Positions 7,982 to 14,706 of a stretch of DNA of 24,478 nucleotides are shown one piece after another. The translations under genes and the position numbers were made by a program. A model generated the notes under the pieces. It ran no database searches. It saw nothing but the letters and a program-made list of their open reading frames with translations, and was not told the DNA's origin. Position 1 is the first letter of the stretch; the number at the start of each line of letters is the position of its first letter. The DNA is from Methanosarcinales archaeon (lineage in GTDB: Archaea; Halobacteriota; Syntropharchaeia; Alkanophagales; Methanospirareceae): positions 1 through 24,478 of the forward strand of contig JAODGL010000170.1 in NCBI GenBank assembly GCA_025464585.1, written 5' to 3'.

Positions 7982-8374
7982 TCATTTTTTTTCTTCTGCT
8001 TTTTTGCCCTCTTTGCCTTCTTTCATCTCTTTGATTTTATCCATCACCACTGGCAATGCTTCTCCGACAATCTTCTCTATTGCACCAGACGGTTTCAGCG
8101 AGAGCACCCTCAACCCTTCAGGTCCGGGTATGCCCCTGAACACCGCTACGAGAGCTACCGGCTTTATTCCACCTCCGCCTCCAGCACCATATCCTTGCCC
8201 CTCTTTCTCTTTTCCCTTGCCGCCGCCTCCACCAGCGCCGAAGCCGGTCTCAAAGATGGGAATCAGGGTCTTATCCTCTATCTCTATGGGCTTCCCAATT
8301 GCAGTTTCGACCGTAATCGTCTTCCGAAGTTCTTCCCACATACTTTTTATAACCTCATTTGGCTCTTCACTCAT
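7982..8374 (-). CDS. GerW/YtfJ family protein
   Basis: A 130-residue protein of the family named after Bacillus YtfJ/GerW. It shows TVETAIGKPIEIEDKTLIPI, a glycine-rich middle of two GAGGGGG blocks, GIKPVALVAVF, and a lysine- and glutamate-rich tail (EGKEGKKAEEKK). In Bacillus the protein acts in spore germination; archaeal members are common and have no known task. A possible ribosome site (GGTGAG, 8380-8385) lies 5 nt ahead of the ATG at 8374. It is probably the first gene of an operon with the DUF2953 gene. The tail and glycine block give it strongly biased composition, which is normal for the family. Confidence 0.85.
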   Translation of the reverse strand: MSEEPNEVIKSMWEELRKTITVETAIGKPIEIEDKTLIPIFETGFGAGGGGGKGKEKEGQGYGAGGGGGIKPVALVAVFRGIPGPEGLRVLSLKPSGAIEKIVGEALPVVMDKIKEMKEGKEGKKAEEKK

Positions 8375-8400
8375 TTTTTCTCACCTTCTTCACTTCAGAA

Positions 8401-8433
8401 GTATATAAATTAAATGTTGGCAACATAAATATT
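8401..8433. promoter_or_regulatory. Divergent promoter region between the GerW gene and the unknown gene
   Basis: GTATATAAATT (8401-8411) is a TATA-like box placed for the minus-strand GerW gene, about 32 nt from its ATG. ATAAATATT (8425-8433) is placed for the plus-strand gene at 8452, about 23 nt from its ATG, which fits a leaderless transcript. Confidence 0.45.
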
Positions 8434-8451
8434 CATATCACTGGTTGATTT

Positions 8452-9099
8452 ATGAACCAAGAAATAATGCTCAATGCAAAACAAAAAAGAATAAGAGTAA
8501 AAGAGCTGAAGAACTACGGCTCTTCACGCCACCCTCTATATACAATAGCTGTGGAGATTGAGCTAACAGTAAGCGAAAGCCCTGATATGCTTCATAAAAT
8601 TTTTACTGGTACAGGGCTCATAGCAAGAGAAACGATACCTTTTGAGATAGTATCGAATTTTAGAGGCTCGGCAGACGATAAACCCTTTTATTCTGCACTT
8701 GTCGTCCATGAAGGCATCACGAAGAAATACGAGGTTGTGGCAAGGGACACTGGTGGTTTTCTCAGGAGGAGTATAAATTACGAGCCGGTGGTGTATCCAG
8801 AGGAGCTTCGGTTGACACATCCTGCGGAGTTCTCTCGAATGAATATTGAAGTAGAGGAATGGGAACTTCATAACTACAAGCATTATTTTATGCTTCTTAT
8901 TGCGTCCAAGCGGTATGAGAGCTTTGATCTGTGGGTAAGAAGAGAAAGAGGAGGAGAGTTTACATCAATAAAGGTAAACCTTGCAGAATCAGAGTTAAAG
9001 GAGAAGGAAGTGCCTTGCTCGTGGTATCTGAAGCGACTTTCGGTATTTGAAGGCTTTGACCTGGAGGATGAAGTAAGGAGAAAAATAGAAGGGGGATGA
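8452..9099 (+). CDS. Protein of unknown function
   Basis: A soluble 215-residue protein without membrane segments or a signal peptide. I recognise no domain. It looks like an alternating strand-rich fold. Visible stretches are LYTIAVEIELTVSESPDMLHKIF, KPFYSALVVHEGITKKYEVVARD, and a final helix FEGFDLEDEVRRKIE. Start: ATG 8452, supported by a TATA-like box 23 nt ahead; Met6 is an alternative. It is well formed in codon use and charge pattern, so I consider it real. An insertion sequence has landed 13 bases behind its stop codon without damaging it. Confidence 0.7.
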   Translation: MNQEIMLNAKQKRIRVKELKNYGSSRHPLYTIAVEIELTVSESPDMLHKIFTGTGLIARETIPFEIVSNFRGSADDKPFYSALVVHEGITKKYEVVARDTGGFLRRSINYEPVVYPEELRLTHPAEFSRMNIEVEEWELHNYKHYFMLLIASKRYESFDLWVRRERGGEFTSIKVNLAESELKEKEVPCSWYLKRLSVFEGFDLEDEVRRKIEGG

Positions 9100-9106
9100 A
9101 AAGAAT

Positions 9107-9112
9107 ATTCAT
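9107..9112 (+). repeat. Target-site duplication, left copy
   Basis: ATTCAT directly abuts the left inverted repeat of the insertion sequence. An identical ATTCAT directly abuts the right inverted repeat at 9789-9794. A 6-bp duplication fits IS1634-group elements. Confidence 0.85.
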
Positions 9113-9125
9113 CCCACATTCCGCA
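9113..9125 (+). repeat. Left terminal inverted repeat of the insertion sequence
   Basis: CCCACATTCCGCA, the exact reverse complement of 9776-9788. Confidence 0.85.
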
Positions 9126-9169
9126 TTTATAAAACTTTGAATATATCACTTTAAGAATTACGCGCAGAT

Positions 9170-9193
9170 AAGAACCCGTTGAACGAGGTTCTT
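9170..9193. repeat. Near-perfect palindrome inside the insertion sequence
   Basis: AAGAACC (9170-9176) pairs with GGTTCTT (9187-9193), and CGTT (9177-9180) pairs with AACG (9182-9185) around a single central G. One unpaired A interrupts the stem. It lies 45 bases inside the left end and may be a transcription stop or a relic of the element. Confidence 0.6.
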
Positions 9194-9350
9194 CATGCTA
9201 TGCCTACATACGTACACATTTACCTATACAGATATTTCTCACGCCTCCTTATTTCACCCCTTATTTTTAGAGTAAAAAAGAAAGAGCAACCTAACCGAAG
9301 CTCTTCCCTTTGCTACATTCCCCTCACTCCGTATGTAAGTAAAAGCGTAG

Positions 9351-9740
9351 CTATCCGTAGCAGGTGCAATACATCCTCTCATACTCACGACCAAGCAAAG
9401 AAAGGACTTTTAGGTGAATGGGTCTCAAATTCAAGACCTGGATCATCTCTGATCCCCTGTAAAGGACTGTAATACCTTCGAATACCTGGAATACTCGTCG
9501 AATTGCTGGGTTCTTTGTTGGTTTGCCCTTCTGATCCTGGATCATCTCACCTGTGAGCTCCAGTGCTTTCCGCAATTTCCGCTCTGCGATACCGTAAATC
9601 ATAAGTGCAAGCCCCATGATCATCACCATCGCAACTATCCTGCTTTCCTTCTCCAGAAACATGCTAGGGATATTCCTTACGAAATTAAGGTTATTTAAAG
9701 ATTTGTATAATGAATGAAATGTAATGACAATGCGTAGCAT
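9351..9740 (-). pseudogene. C-terminal fragment of an IS1634-family (IS4-like) transposase
   Basis: From about residue 20 the reading frame matches the end of IS1634-type DDE transposases. It shows FLEKESRIVAMVMIMGLALM, then YGIAERKLRKALE, DQKGKPTKNPAIRRVFQVFEG, and NLRPIHLKVLSLLG before the stop. Residues 1-19 (to about 9684) look unrelated, marking the deletion point. The catalytic aspartates and glutamate lie in the missing N-terminal 400 or so residues. The frame is intact over the retained part, so the deletion is not ancient or the remnant was copied as a unit. Confidence 0.85.
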
Positions 9741-9775
9741 AAATTTAAATTCTGCAAGTGGCTCTTTTCAAAATG

Positions 9776-9794
9776 TGCGGAATGTGGGATTCAT
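9776..9794 (+). repeat. Right terminal inverted repeat and target-site duplication
   Basis: TGCGGAATGTGGG (9776-9788) is the right inverted end of the insertion sequence. ATTCAT (9789-9794) is the right copy of the target duplication. Confidence 0.85.
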
Positions 9795-9887
9795 GTTAAC
9801 TTAAACTTTAATTAGTATTATGATCAATAAGAAAGAAAAAATGAACAAGAGGAATTTAAATCCATTGGTAAAACGGCTGCCGAAATT

Positions 9888-9896
9888 TAAGGAGGC
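9888..9896 (+). promoter_or_regulatory. Strong Shine-Dalgarno site deciding the start at 9902
   Basis: TAAGGAGGC contains GGAGG, with a spacing of about 7 nt to the ATG at 9902. It is the clearest ribosome site in the window; most neighbours have weak ones or none. Confidence 0.75.
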
Positions 9897-9901
9897 TTAC
9901 A

Positions 9902-10735
9902 ATGGCAAGTGAACTTTCTGTTAAGGGAAAGAAAGAACTCGAAGAATTAGTCAGAGCTTTGGAATGGAGTAATGAATTTGCTATTTATTTTGCTGTGGTA
10001 AATCCGCCATTAATTAGAAAACAAATGGCGGAGGAGCTTAAGAAAAGTCTTGAGAAAGAAAAGATAAGAGTACACTCCTTAGAACTTAACAGTTCTTACT
10101 TTGATTTGCTTTCAATTATTCCCGAAAAAGTTCCTTCTTATTGCCTTAGAGGAACTGAGACTGAAATTCATCCGGTGCTTTTCATCTTCGGTGCTGAGGA
10201 AGCCATAGCCGCTGATGCTGATACCAGAAGATTGTTTTTCGATTGCTTGAATTGGCAGAGGGACAAGCTAAGAGAAACAATAGCCTGCCCATTGGTAATC
10301 TGGTTGCCGGAATTTGCACTGAGGATTCTTGCATTAGAAGCCCCTGATTTCTGGGCTTGGCGAAGCGGAGTGTATTATCTTGAACCGAAACCAGTATGGA
10401 TTTTAAAGGATACTGAAGAGCTTCTTAAGGGGGTAACGAGCGAATACGATGTTCTCACTTATCAAGAGAAGATAAGGCGTTTACAGCAATTTAAATCGCT
10501 GCTGGAGGATTATGAAAGACATCCGTTTGAAGATGAATTGGAGGCAGAGCTATTAGGGATTCAATTCAATTTGCTTGCGGCCCTTTATCTGAAGACGGAA
10601 GAATTCGGCAACGCAGAAAAAAATTTATCAGATGCTGTAAAAATTTTTGATAGTCTCGAAGATTCCAAAGCGATTAAGGCAATGCGACAAATTTTAGAAC
10701 AGATAAGACAAGTCAAACTTGGTAGAAATAAGTAA
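9902..10735 (+). CDS. STAND-like protein with a C-terminal TPR, no Walker A
   Basis: A soluble 277-residue protein. Residues 10-165 resemble the N-terminal module found before TPR arrays in many bacterial and archaeal STAND-type proteins. That module has ELVRALEWSNEFAIYFAVVN, a strand PVLFIFGAEE (91-100), then a helix with LNWQRDKL and the signature PLVIWLPEFALRILALE followed by APDFWAWRSGVYYLEP (to 162). There is no GxxxxGK[ST] P-loop, so nucleotide hydrolysis is unlikely. Residues 212-270 form one or two TPR-like helical pairs (LLGIQFNLLAALYLKTEEFGNAEKNLSDA). Related proteins are usually much longer, with many repeats; this one is a minimal form. Such modules are linked to signalling and conflict systems (inference). 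It is followed 35 nt later by map on the same strand. Confidence 0.7.
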   Translation: MASELSVKGKKELEELVRALEWSNEFAIYFAVVNPPLIRKQMAEELKKSLEKEKIRVHSLELNSSYFDLLSIIPEKVPSYCLRGTETEIHPVLFIFGAEEAIAADADTRRLFFDCLNWQRDKLRETIACPLVIWLPEFALRILALEAPDFWAWRSGVYYLEPKPVWILKDTEELLKGVTSEYDVLTYQEKIRRLQQFKSLLEDYERHPFEDELEAELLGIQFNLLAALYLKTEEFGNAEKNLSDAVKIFDSLEDSKAIKAMRQILEQIRQVKLGRNK

Positions 10736-10770
10736 GGAGAAGAAAAAAGAAAACGATTGGAGTACTAAAA

Positions 10771-11679
10771 ATGGGAGAAGAAATAGAACTCGTATTAGAT
10801 AAATATAGAGCTGCGGGTAGAATTGTGGCAGAGGTAAGAGAAGAAGCGGTAGGGAGAATAAGAGAGGGAGTTGCCTTGTTAGAAGTTGCGGAGTTCGTTG
10901 AGAACAGCATAAGAGAAAAGGGTGCGGAACCTGCATTCCCCTGTAACATATCGAGGAACGAGGAAGCGGCACATGCTACTCCCTCAATAGATGACAGGAC
11001 TGCATTTGGCAAGGATATTGTAAAACTTGATATTGGTGCCCATATAGACGGTTATATTGGTGATAGTGCAGTGACCGTGGATTTAAGTGGCAATGGCGAA
11101 GGGCTGGTGAAAGCGTCTGAAGCGGCGTTAAACGAGGCGATAAAGATAATTCGTGATGGCATAAGCACTATTGAGATAGGAGAAGTAATTGAGAATACCA
11201 TAAGAGAGCAGGGGTATAAGCCCATTGTCAATCTATCGGGACACGGTCTCATGAGATACAATTCTCATGCTCAACCGACAATTCCCAATGTGAAGTATGA
11301 GCACGGGGTAATACTACGAGAGAACGATGTCATTGCAATAGAGCCATTTGCAACGGATGCACAGGGTGCGGGAAAAGTAGTAGAGAGTGGTAATGCAGAG
11401 ATATATAGTCTGATAAAAGCGAAGCCGGTCAGGTTGAAAGAGGCGAAAAGGCTGTTGGAGGAAATAAAGAAATATCAGGGTTTGCCGTTCGCAAAGAGGT
11501 GGCTGCCAAGGGAGAGGCTTGATTTAGCACTTCGAACGTTAGAAAACACGAAAGGAGTATTAAGAGATTATCCAGTATTAAAAGAAGAGGGGAATGGGTT
11601 AATTTCACAAGCCGAGCATACGGTAATCGTGAAGGAGGATGGGTGTGAGGTCACAACTGCTTCTTTTAAGCTTTTTTAA
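10771..11679 (+). CDS. map: Methionine aminopeptidase, type II
   Basis: A 302-residue enzyme that removes the initiator methionine from nascent proteins in the cytoplasm. The five metal ligands are visible: Asp87 in KLDIGAHIDG, Asp98 in GDSAVTVD, His158 in LSGHGLMRY, Glu191 in AIEPFATD and Glu282 in QAEHTVI. His68 in AAHATPS is also conserved. The insertion between the last two ligands (residues 200-265, with an LPFAKRWL motif) marks it as type II, the archaeal and eukaryotic form. The ATG at 10771 has GGAG about 10 nt ahead. It starts 35 nt after the STAND-like gene and may share its transcript. Confidence 0.95.
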   Translation: MGEEIELVLDKYRAAGRIVAEVREEAVGRIREGVALLEVAEFVENSIREKGAEPAFPCNISRNEEAAHATPSIDDRTAFGKDIVKLDIGAHIDGYIGDSAVTVDLSGNGEGLVKASEAALNEAIKIIRDGISTIEIGEVIENTIREQGYKPIVNLSGHGLMRYNSHAQPTIPNVKYEHGVILRENDVIAIEPFATDAQGAGKVVESGNAEIYSLIKAKPVRLKEAKRLLEEIKKYQGLPFAKRWLPRERLDLALRTLENTKGVLRDYPVLKEEGNGLISQAEHTVIVKEDGCEVTTASFKLF

Positions 11680-11682
11680 ATA
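11674..11682 (+). promoter_or_regulatory. TATA box for the DUF433-DUF5615 pair
   Basis: TTTTTAAAT overlaps the stop codon of map. Its centre lies about 32 nt before the ATG at 11710, so the pair can be transcribed by itself, with a very short leader. Confidence 0.5.
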
Positions 11683-11709
11683 CTAAAGTCAATTTGTTAA
11701 GTGAAAAAA

Positions 11710-11946
11710 ATGGATGAGAAATATAAAGGGAGAATCGTGGTTGACAAAAGGATAATGGTGGGTAAACCTGTGATAAAAGGGACAAGAATCCCTGTGGATG
11801 CGATCGTAAGAAGAATAGCAGAGGGAATGACCGTAAAAGAAATACTTGAAGACTACCCAAACCTCACTGAAGGGGATATAAAAGCTGCTTTGGAATACTG
11901 CGCTGATGTGATTAGTGGGGAGGACGTAATGCCTTTGATAAATTAG
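11710..11946 (+). CDS. DUF433 family antitoxin-like protein
   Basis: A 78-residue helix-turn-helix protein of the DUF433 family. It has RIVVDKRIMVGKPVIKGTRIPV at the start, then AIVRRIAEGMTVKEILEDYP and LTEGDIKAALEYCADV, the typical order. These proteins are commonly encoded directly ahead of a DUF5615 PIN-like nuclease and act as the presumed antitoxin. The ATG at 11710 suits the TATA box spacing; a GTG at 11701 would add three residues. The gap to the partner is 2 nt. The pair sits between the housekeeping genes map and rtcA. Confidence 0.85.
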   Translation: MDEKYKGRIVVDKRIMVGKPVIKGTRIPVDAIVRRIAEGMTVKEILEDYPNLTEGDIKAALEYCADVISGEDVMPLIN

Positions 11947-11948
11947 AC

Positions 11949-12314
11949 ATGCGTTTCCTTGTTGATGAATGCACTGGCAAGAAACTTACCAGGCTTTTAG
12001 AAAAGGAAGGTCACGATGTCTTATTTGTGGGTGATGTAATGCCTTCTGCTCTGGATGATGAAATCATAAGGAAAGCAGAGGAGGATGATAGAATCCTTAT
12101 TACAGATGATAAGGATTTCGGAGAACTGGTTTTCAGGTTAGGAGAGCCGACAAATGGGGTTATACTCCTCAGAATCAGTGTTAATCCTGAGAAAAGGCTC
12201 AAAGCACTGGTTAGACTGTTGAAAAATTATGAAATAGCGGGGAAATTTGTGGTTCTTAAGGAAGTTTCAGTGAGGATTAGAACAATACATTCAATACATT
12301 CAAACCTTTTTTAG
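11949..12314 (+). CDS. DUF5615 PIN-like toxin
   Basis: A 121-residue protein of the DUF5615 family (PIN/Mut7-C fold). The acidic residues expected of a PIN nuclease are present: Asp6 and Glu7 in FLVDECTG, and Asp53, Asp54 and Asp56 in ILITDDKDFGEL. DEIIRKAEEDDRILITDDKDF is the family core. It is probably an RNase held in check by the DUF433 protein just upstream, as in VapBC-like pairs (inference from family and order). The last 14 residues (RTIHSIHSNLF end) include a repeat produced by a 9-bp tandem duplication, so the C-terminus may be newly altered. Confidence 0.85.
   Translation: MRFLVDECTGKKLTRLLEKEGHDVLFVGDVMPSALDDEIIRKAEEDDRILITDDKDFGELVFRLGEPTNGVILLRISVNPEKRLKALVRLLKNYEIAGKFVVLKEVSVRIRTIHSIHSNLF
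12284..12301 (+). repeat. 9-bp tandem duplication in the 3' end of the DUF5615 gene
   Basis: AATACATTC occurs twice in a row (12284-12292 and 12293-12301). It encodes a repeated I-H-S triplet just before the stop codon. The duplication keeps the frame. Confidence 0.8.
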
Positions 12315-12334
12315 AAAAGAAAAAAAGAGAGTTT

Positions 12335-13342
12335 ATGCTCGAAATAGACGGCACCTATGGCGAAGGCGGCGGGCAGATAATAAGGACTGCAATAGCACTT
12401 GCTGCGATAACAGGAAAAGAAGTAGAGATAAAGAACATAAGAGCAAATAGACCCAATCCCGGTCTTGCAGCACAACATTTGCACGCGGTTCAGGCGGTAG
12501 CCAAACTGTCCGGTGGGAAAACAGAAGGACTGGAGCTGCGTTCTTTAAGGTTAAAATTCTCTCCCGGCGCGCTAAAAGGATTTGAAGGTGAAATAGACAT
12601 AGGCACTGCGGGGAGCATTACATTGCTATTGCAATGTCTTATTCCAGTTGCGCTTTTCGCGGATAGCGAGACGAAAGTACTTATAAAAGGTGGAACAGAC
12701 GTTAAATGGTCCCCTCCGATAGATTTTTACACCGAGGTGTTTCTCAAAGCTATATGCGAGATGGGATGCAATGTGCATCTGGCGATGAAGAGACGAGGTT
12801 ATTATCCAAAAGGTGGGGGATGGGTGGAAGCGAGAATAGCCCCATCGCATCACATAAGGGAAATCGTTTTTAAGAGAAATGGAAGAGAAGGAGTTATAAA
12901 AGGCATTTCTCATTCCTGCGGTCTTCCGACACATATAGCAGGAAGGCAGGCGAAGGCAGCAGAAAAGATATTAAATGCGGCTGGATACGATACCGGGATA
13001 AAAACAGAGATAGAGAATGGGAGGACGACGGGCTGTGGCATAACGCTCTGGCGTGGATACAAGAGTGGCAGTGCATTAGGCGAGAGAGGGAAGAGGGCGG
13101 AACTCGTTGGCGAAGAAGCAGCACGTAATATTATAAAAGAATTAGAATCCGCATCAACCGTTGATGTCCATCTTGCCGACCAGCTTGTACCTTATATTGC
13201 GCTTGCAGATGGGAACTCAGAGCTAAAGGTTCGTGAGATTACGAAACATCTCGAAACGAACATGTACGTGACGAAGAAGTTTTTGGATGTTGAATTCAAG
13301 ATAAAAGAAGAAGGAGAGGTTTTTGTGATCAGGAAAGAGTAG
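12335..13342 (+). CDS. rtcA: RNA 3'-terminal phosphate cyclase
   Basis: A 335-residue ATP-dependent enzyme that converts RNA 3'-phosphate ends to 2',3'-cyclic phosphates. Family features are DGTYGEGGGQIIRTAIALA at 5-23, RANRPNPGLAAQHL at 36-49, IDIGTAGSITLLLQ at 87-100, GRTTGCGITLW at 229-239, and the catalytic histidine His279 in VDVHLADQLVPYIALADG, which becomes adenylylated. The length and motif order are normal. It starts 20 nt after the DUF5615 gene and ends 7 nt before the stop of pus10 on the other strand. No RtcB gene is in the window. Confidence 0.95.
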   Translation: MLEIDGTYGEGGGQIIRTAIALAAITGKEVEIKNIRANRPNPGLAAQHLHAVQAVAKLSGGKTEGLELRSLRLKFSPGALKGFEGEIDIGTAGSITLLLQCLIPVALFADSETKVLIKGGTDVKWSPPIDFYTEVFLKAICEMGCNVHLAMKRRGYYPKGGGWVEARIAPSHHIREIVFKRNGREGVIKGISHSCGLPTHIAGRQAKAAEKILNAAGYDTGIKTEIENGRTTGCGITLWRGYKSGSALGERGKRAELVGEEAARNIIKELESASTVDVHLADQLVPYIALADGNSELKVREITKHLETNMYVTKKFLDVEFKIKEEGEVFVIRKE

Positions 13343-13349
13343 GGGAAAA

Positions 13350-14588
13350 TCATTTGAGTTCTACATCCATCACATCCAGCTCCTTCACTTCTGCTCCGGT
13401 TCCAAGCAACTCGCTTAAACTTGGCTTCGTTCTTCCTTCATCACCCGATATGAGTTCCTTTATATATAAACCACCATTGCACTTTATTTCTATAACGCAA
13501 ATTTGCTCTTCAAAATCAAAGGATACCAATCTTGCATCATATACTTTCCTTTTTCTTACCAGGTCCGCCCTCCTGTGCATTACCCTTATGGGTGTCCTCT
13601 GTTCTATCACCGTTCCAATTAGTTTATTTAGCGCATTTTTCAAATGAGTCTCGAGCACCTTTGTTTTTAGCTCCACTTCAACCTTGTAAGTCTTATCCGC
13701 CTTAGCATTTTTTATCTTCGCTACCATTTCTCGTTTCACGTATTGAAGACCTGTCACCTCGATTTTACCCTCGTTTTCTTCCTTCACTTTCTCCTCTAAC
13801 ATCTGCAAATCCACTTTCCTCCGCCTCGGCTCCTTTATCTCAACCACAAAAGGGCGACCTGAGCCGAGCATTCGGGCATCTATGTCCTCTCTCCCGCATC
13901 CATGCAACACCATGTCTCCACCTTTAAATTCCGCCAATACTGAGCCCTTTACCAGTTCTTCGACAGATTCTGCATACATCTTCCCGGTAAAATTGCACTT
14001 CTCACATCCCCTACCCATGCACTCACGGCAGAACCATCTTGTTTGTGGCAGCCCCTTTTTGAACTTCCTGTATCTTCCATAAATGAAAACCGGGTTTACT
14101 TGCAACTCCACCTTTTCCGTCCATAAATTCAGTATTACCACGACTTCAGGCATCTCAAAATCAGCCCTTTTCCCTGTTCGCCTCTCTATTCTCTTGCCTA
14201 CCTCTCTATTCAACTCTGCTTTTAACGGTTCGGCATAAGAGGCACCCGAGATTTCCCATATCTGCTCTTCATTCTCCAACAGCATCCCGCTCACTTTTGT
14301 GCCCACTAAAAAGGAATCAAATTCGTATTCTTTTAGTTTTTCTAATGCTTTTGACACCCACCGTTCTAAATTCTCAAATAAGCAATTACATACCCAGCAT
14401 TTGCCTTCTTCTATCTTCACCCCTTTTGTTCTCAAAACTTCCTTTAATATTTTTCCTCTTTCTTCATTTGATAGCCCTGAGGAGATCTTTGCAATTTGTC
14501 TGCCAAGGCAATTATCACAGATAGGTCCTTCTTTTACTATTTTGCGTGCTATTTCTATTACATCCTCACTTAAATCATCGGCTCTCAT
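13350..14588 (-). CDS. pus10: tRNA pseudouridine synthase Pus10
   Basis: A 412-residue enzyme that makes pseudouridine 54 and 55 in archaeal tRNAs. The N-terminal zinc-binding cysteines are Cys24 and Cys27 (CDNCLGRQ) and Cys64 and Cys67 (CWVC). A THUMP-like region follows (EFDSFLVGTKVSG). The catalytic Asp237 lies in GREDIDARMLGSGRPFVVE, the Pus10 core signature. The C-terminal part has NLIGTVIEQRTPIRV-like and KEL-rich motifs, with GGLYIKELISGDEGRT near the end. A second cysteine cluster (187, 190, 195, 198) precedes the catalytic part. A TATA box about 28 nt ahead of the ATG suggests a leaderless transcript. Confidence 0.95.
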   Translation of the reverse strand: MRADDLSEDVIEIARKIVKEGPICDNCLGRQIAKISSGLSNEERGKILKEVLRTKGVKIEEGKCWVCNCLFENLERWVSKALEKLKEYEFDSFLVGTKVSGMLLENEEQIWEISGASYAEPLKAELNREVGKRIERRTGKRADFEMPEVVVILNLWTEKVELQVNPVFIYGRYRKFKKGLPQTRWFCRECMGRGCEKCNFTGKMYAESVEELVKGSVLAEFKGGDMVLHGCGREDIDARMLGSGRPFVVEIKEPRRRKVDLQMLEEKVKEENEGKIEVTGLQYVKREMVAKIKNAKADKTYKVEVELKTKVLETHLKNALNKLIGTVIEQRTPIRVMHRRADLVRKRKVYDARLVSFDFEEQICVIEIKCNGGLYIKELISGDEGRTKPSLSELLGTGAEVKELDVMDVELK

Positions 14589-14610
14589 CTTTTGTTTTAC
14601 CCTCTGCTCA

Positions 14611-14622
14611 ATATTTTAAAAA
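14611..14622 (-). promoter_or_regulatory. TATA box of pus10
   Basis: On the minus strand this reads TTTTTAAAATAT. Its centre is about 28 nt ahead of the pus10 ATG at 14588, the usual position for a leaderless archaeal gene. The rest of 14589-14706 also holds a weaker box (GATATTTATAG, near 14649) that may serve DUF1015. Confidence 0.55.
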
Positions 14623-14706
14623 CCTCACGATTGGAGGTAGAGCGGTAGGATATTTATAGTATTAGTAGTAGGTAGTTAAAGTAACCACAAGAAAACAAGA
14701 AATAAC

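Larger units (their letters stand above)
9113..9788 (-). mobile_element. Non-autonomous IS1634-like insertion sequence (676 bp)
   Basis: The ends are perfect 13-bp inverted repeats: CCCACATTCCGCA at 9113-9125 and its reverse complement TGCGGAATGTGGG at 9776-9788. They are flanked by a perfect 6-bp direct repeat, ATTCAT. Inside is only the last 110 or so residues of a transposase on the minus strand, so the element has lost most of its gene (full relatives are about 1.6-1.9 kb) and cannot move by itself. The 225 bases from 9126 to 9350 hold no gene; they contain a near-perfect palindrome at 9170-9193. Intact ends mean it could still be mobilised by a related transposase elsewhere in the genome. 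Confidence 0.85.

Noticed and set aside
9179..9472. Plus-strand reading frame of 97 codons in the insertion sequence
   Set aside because: It overlaps a recognisable transposase fragment on the other strand and shows no domain or ribosome site.
10694..11012. Minus-strand leucine- and serine-rich frames opposite map
   Set aside because: They are antisense to a gene with all catalytic residues intact and have the composition typical of shadow frames.
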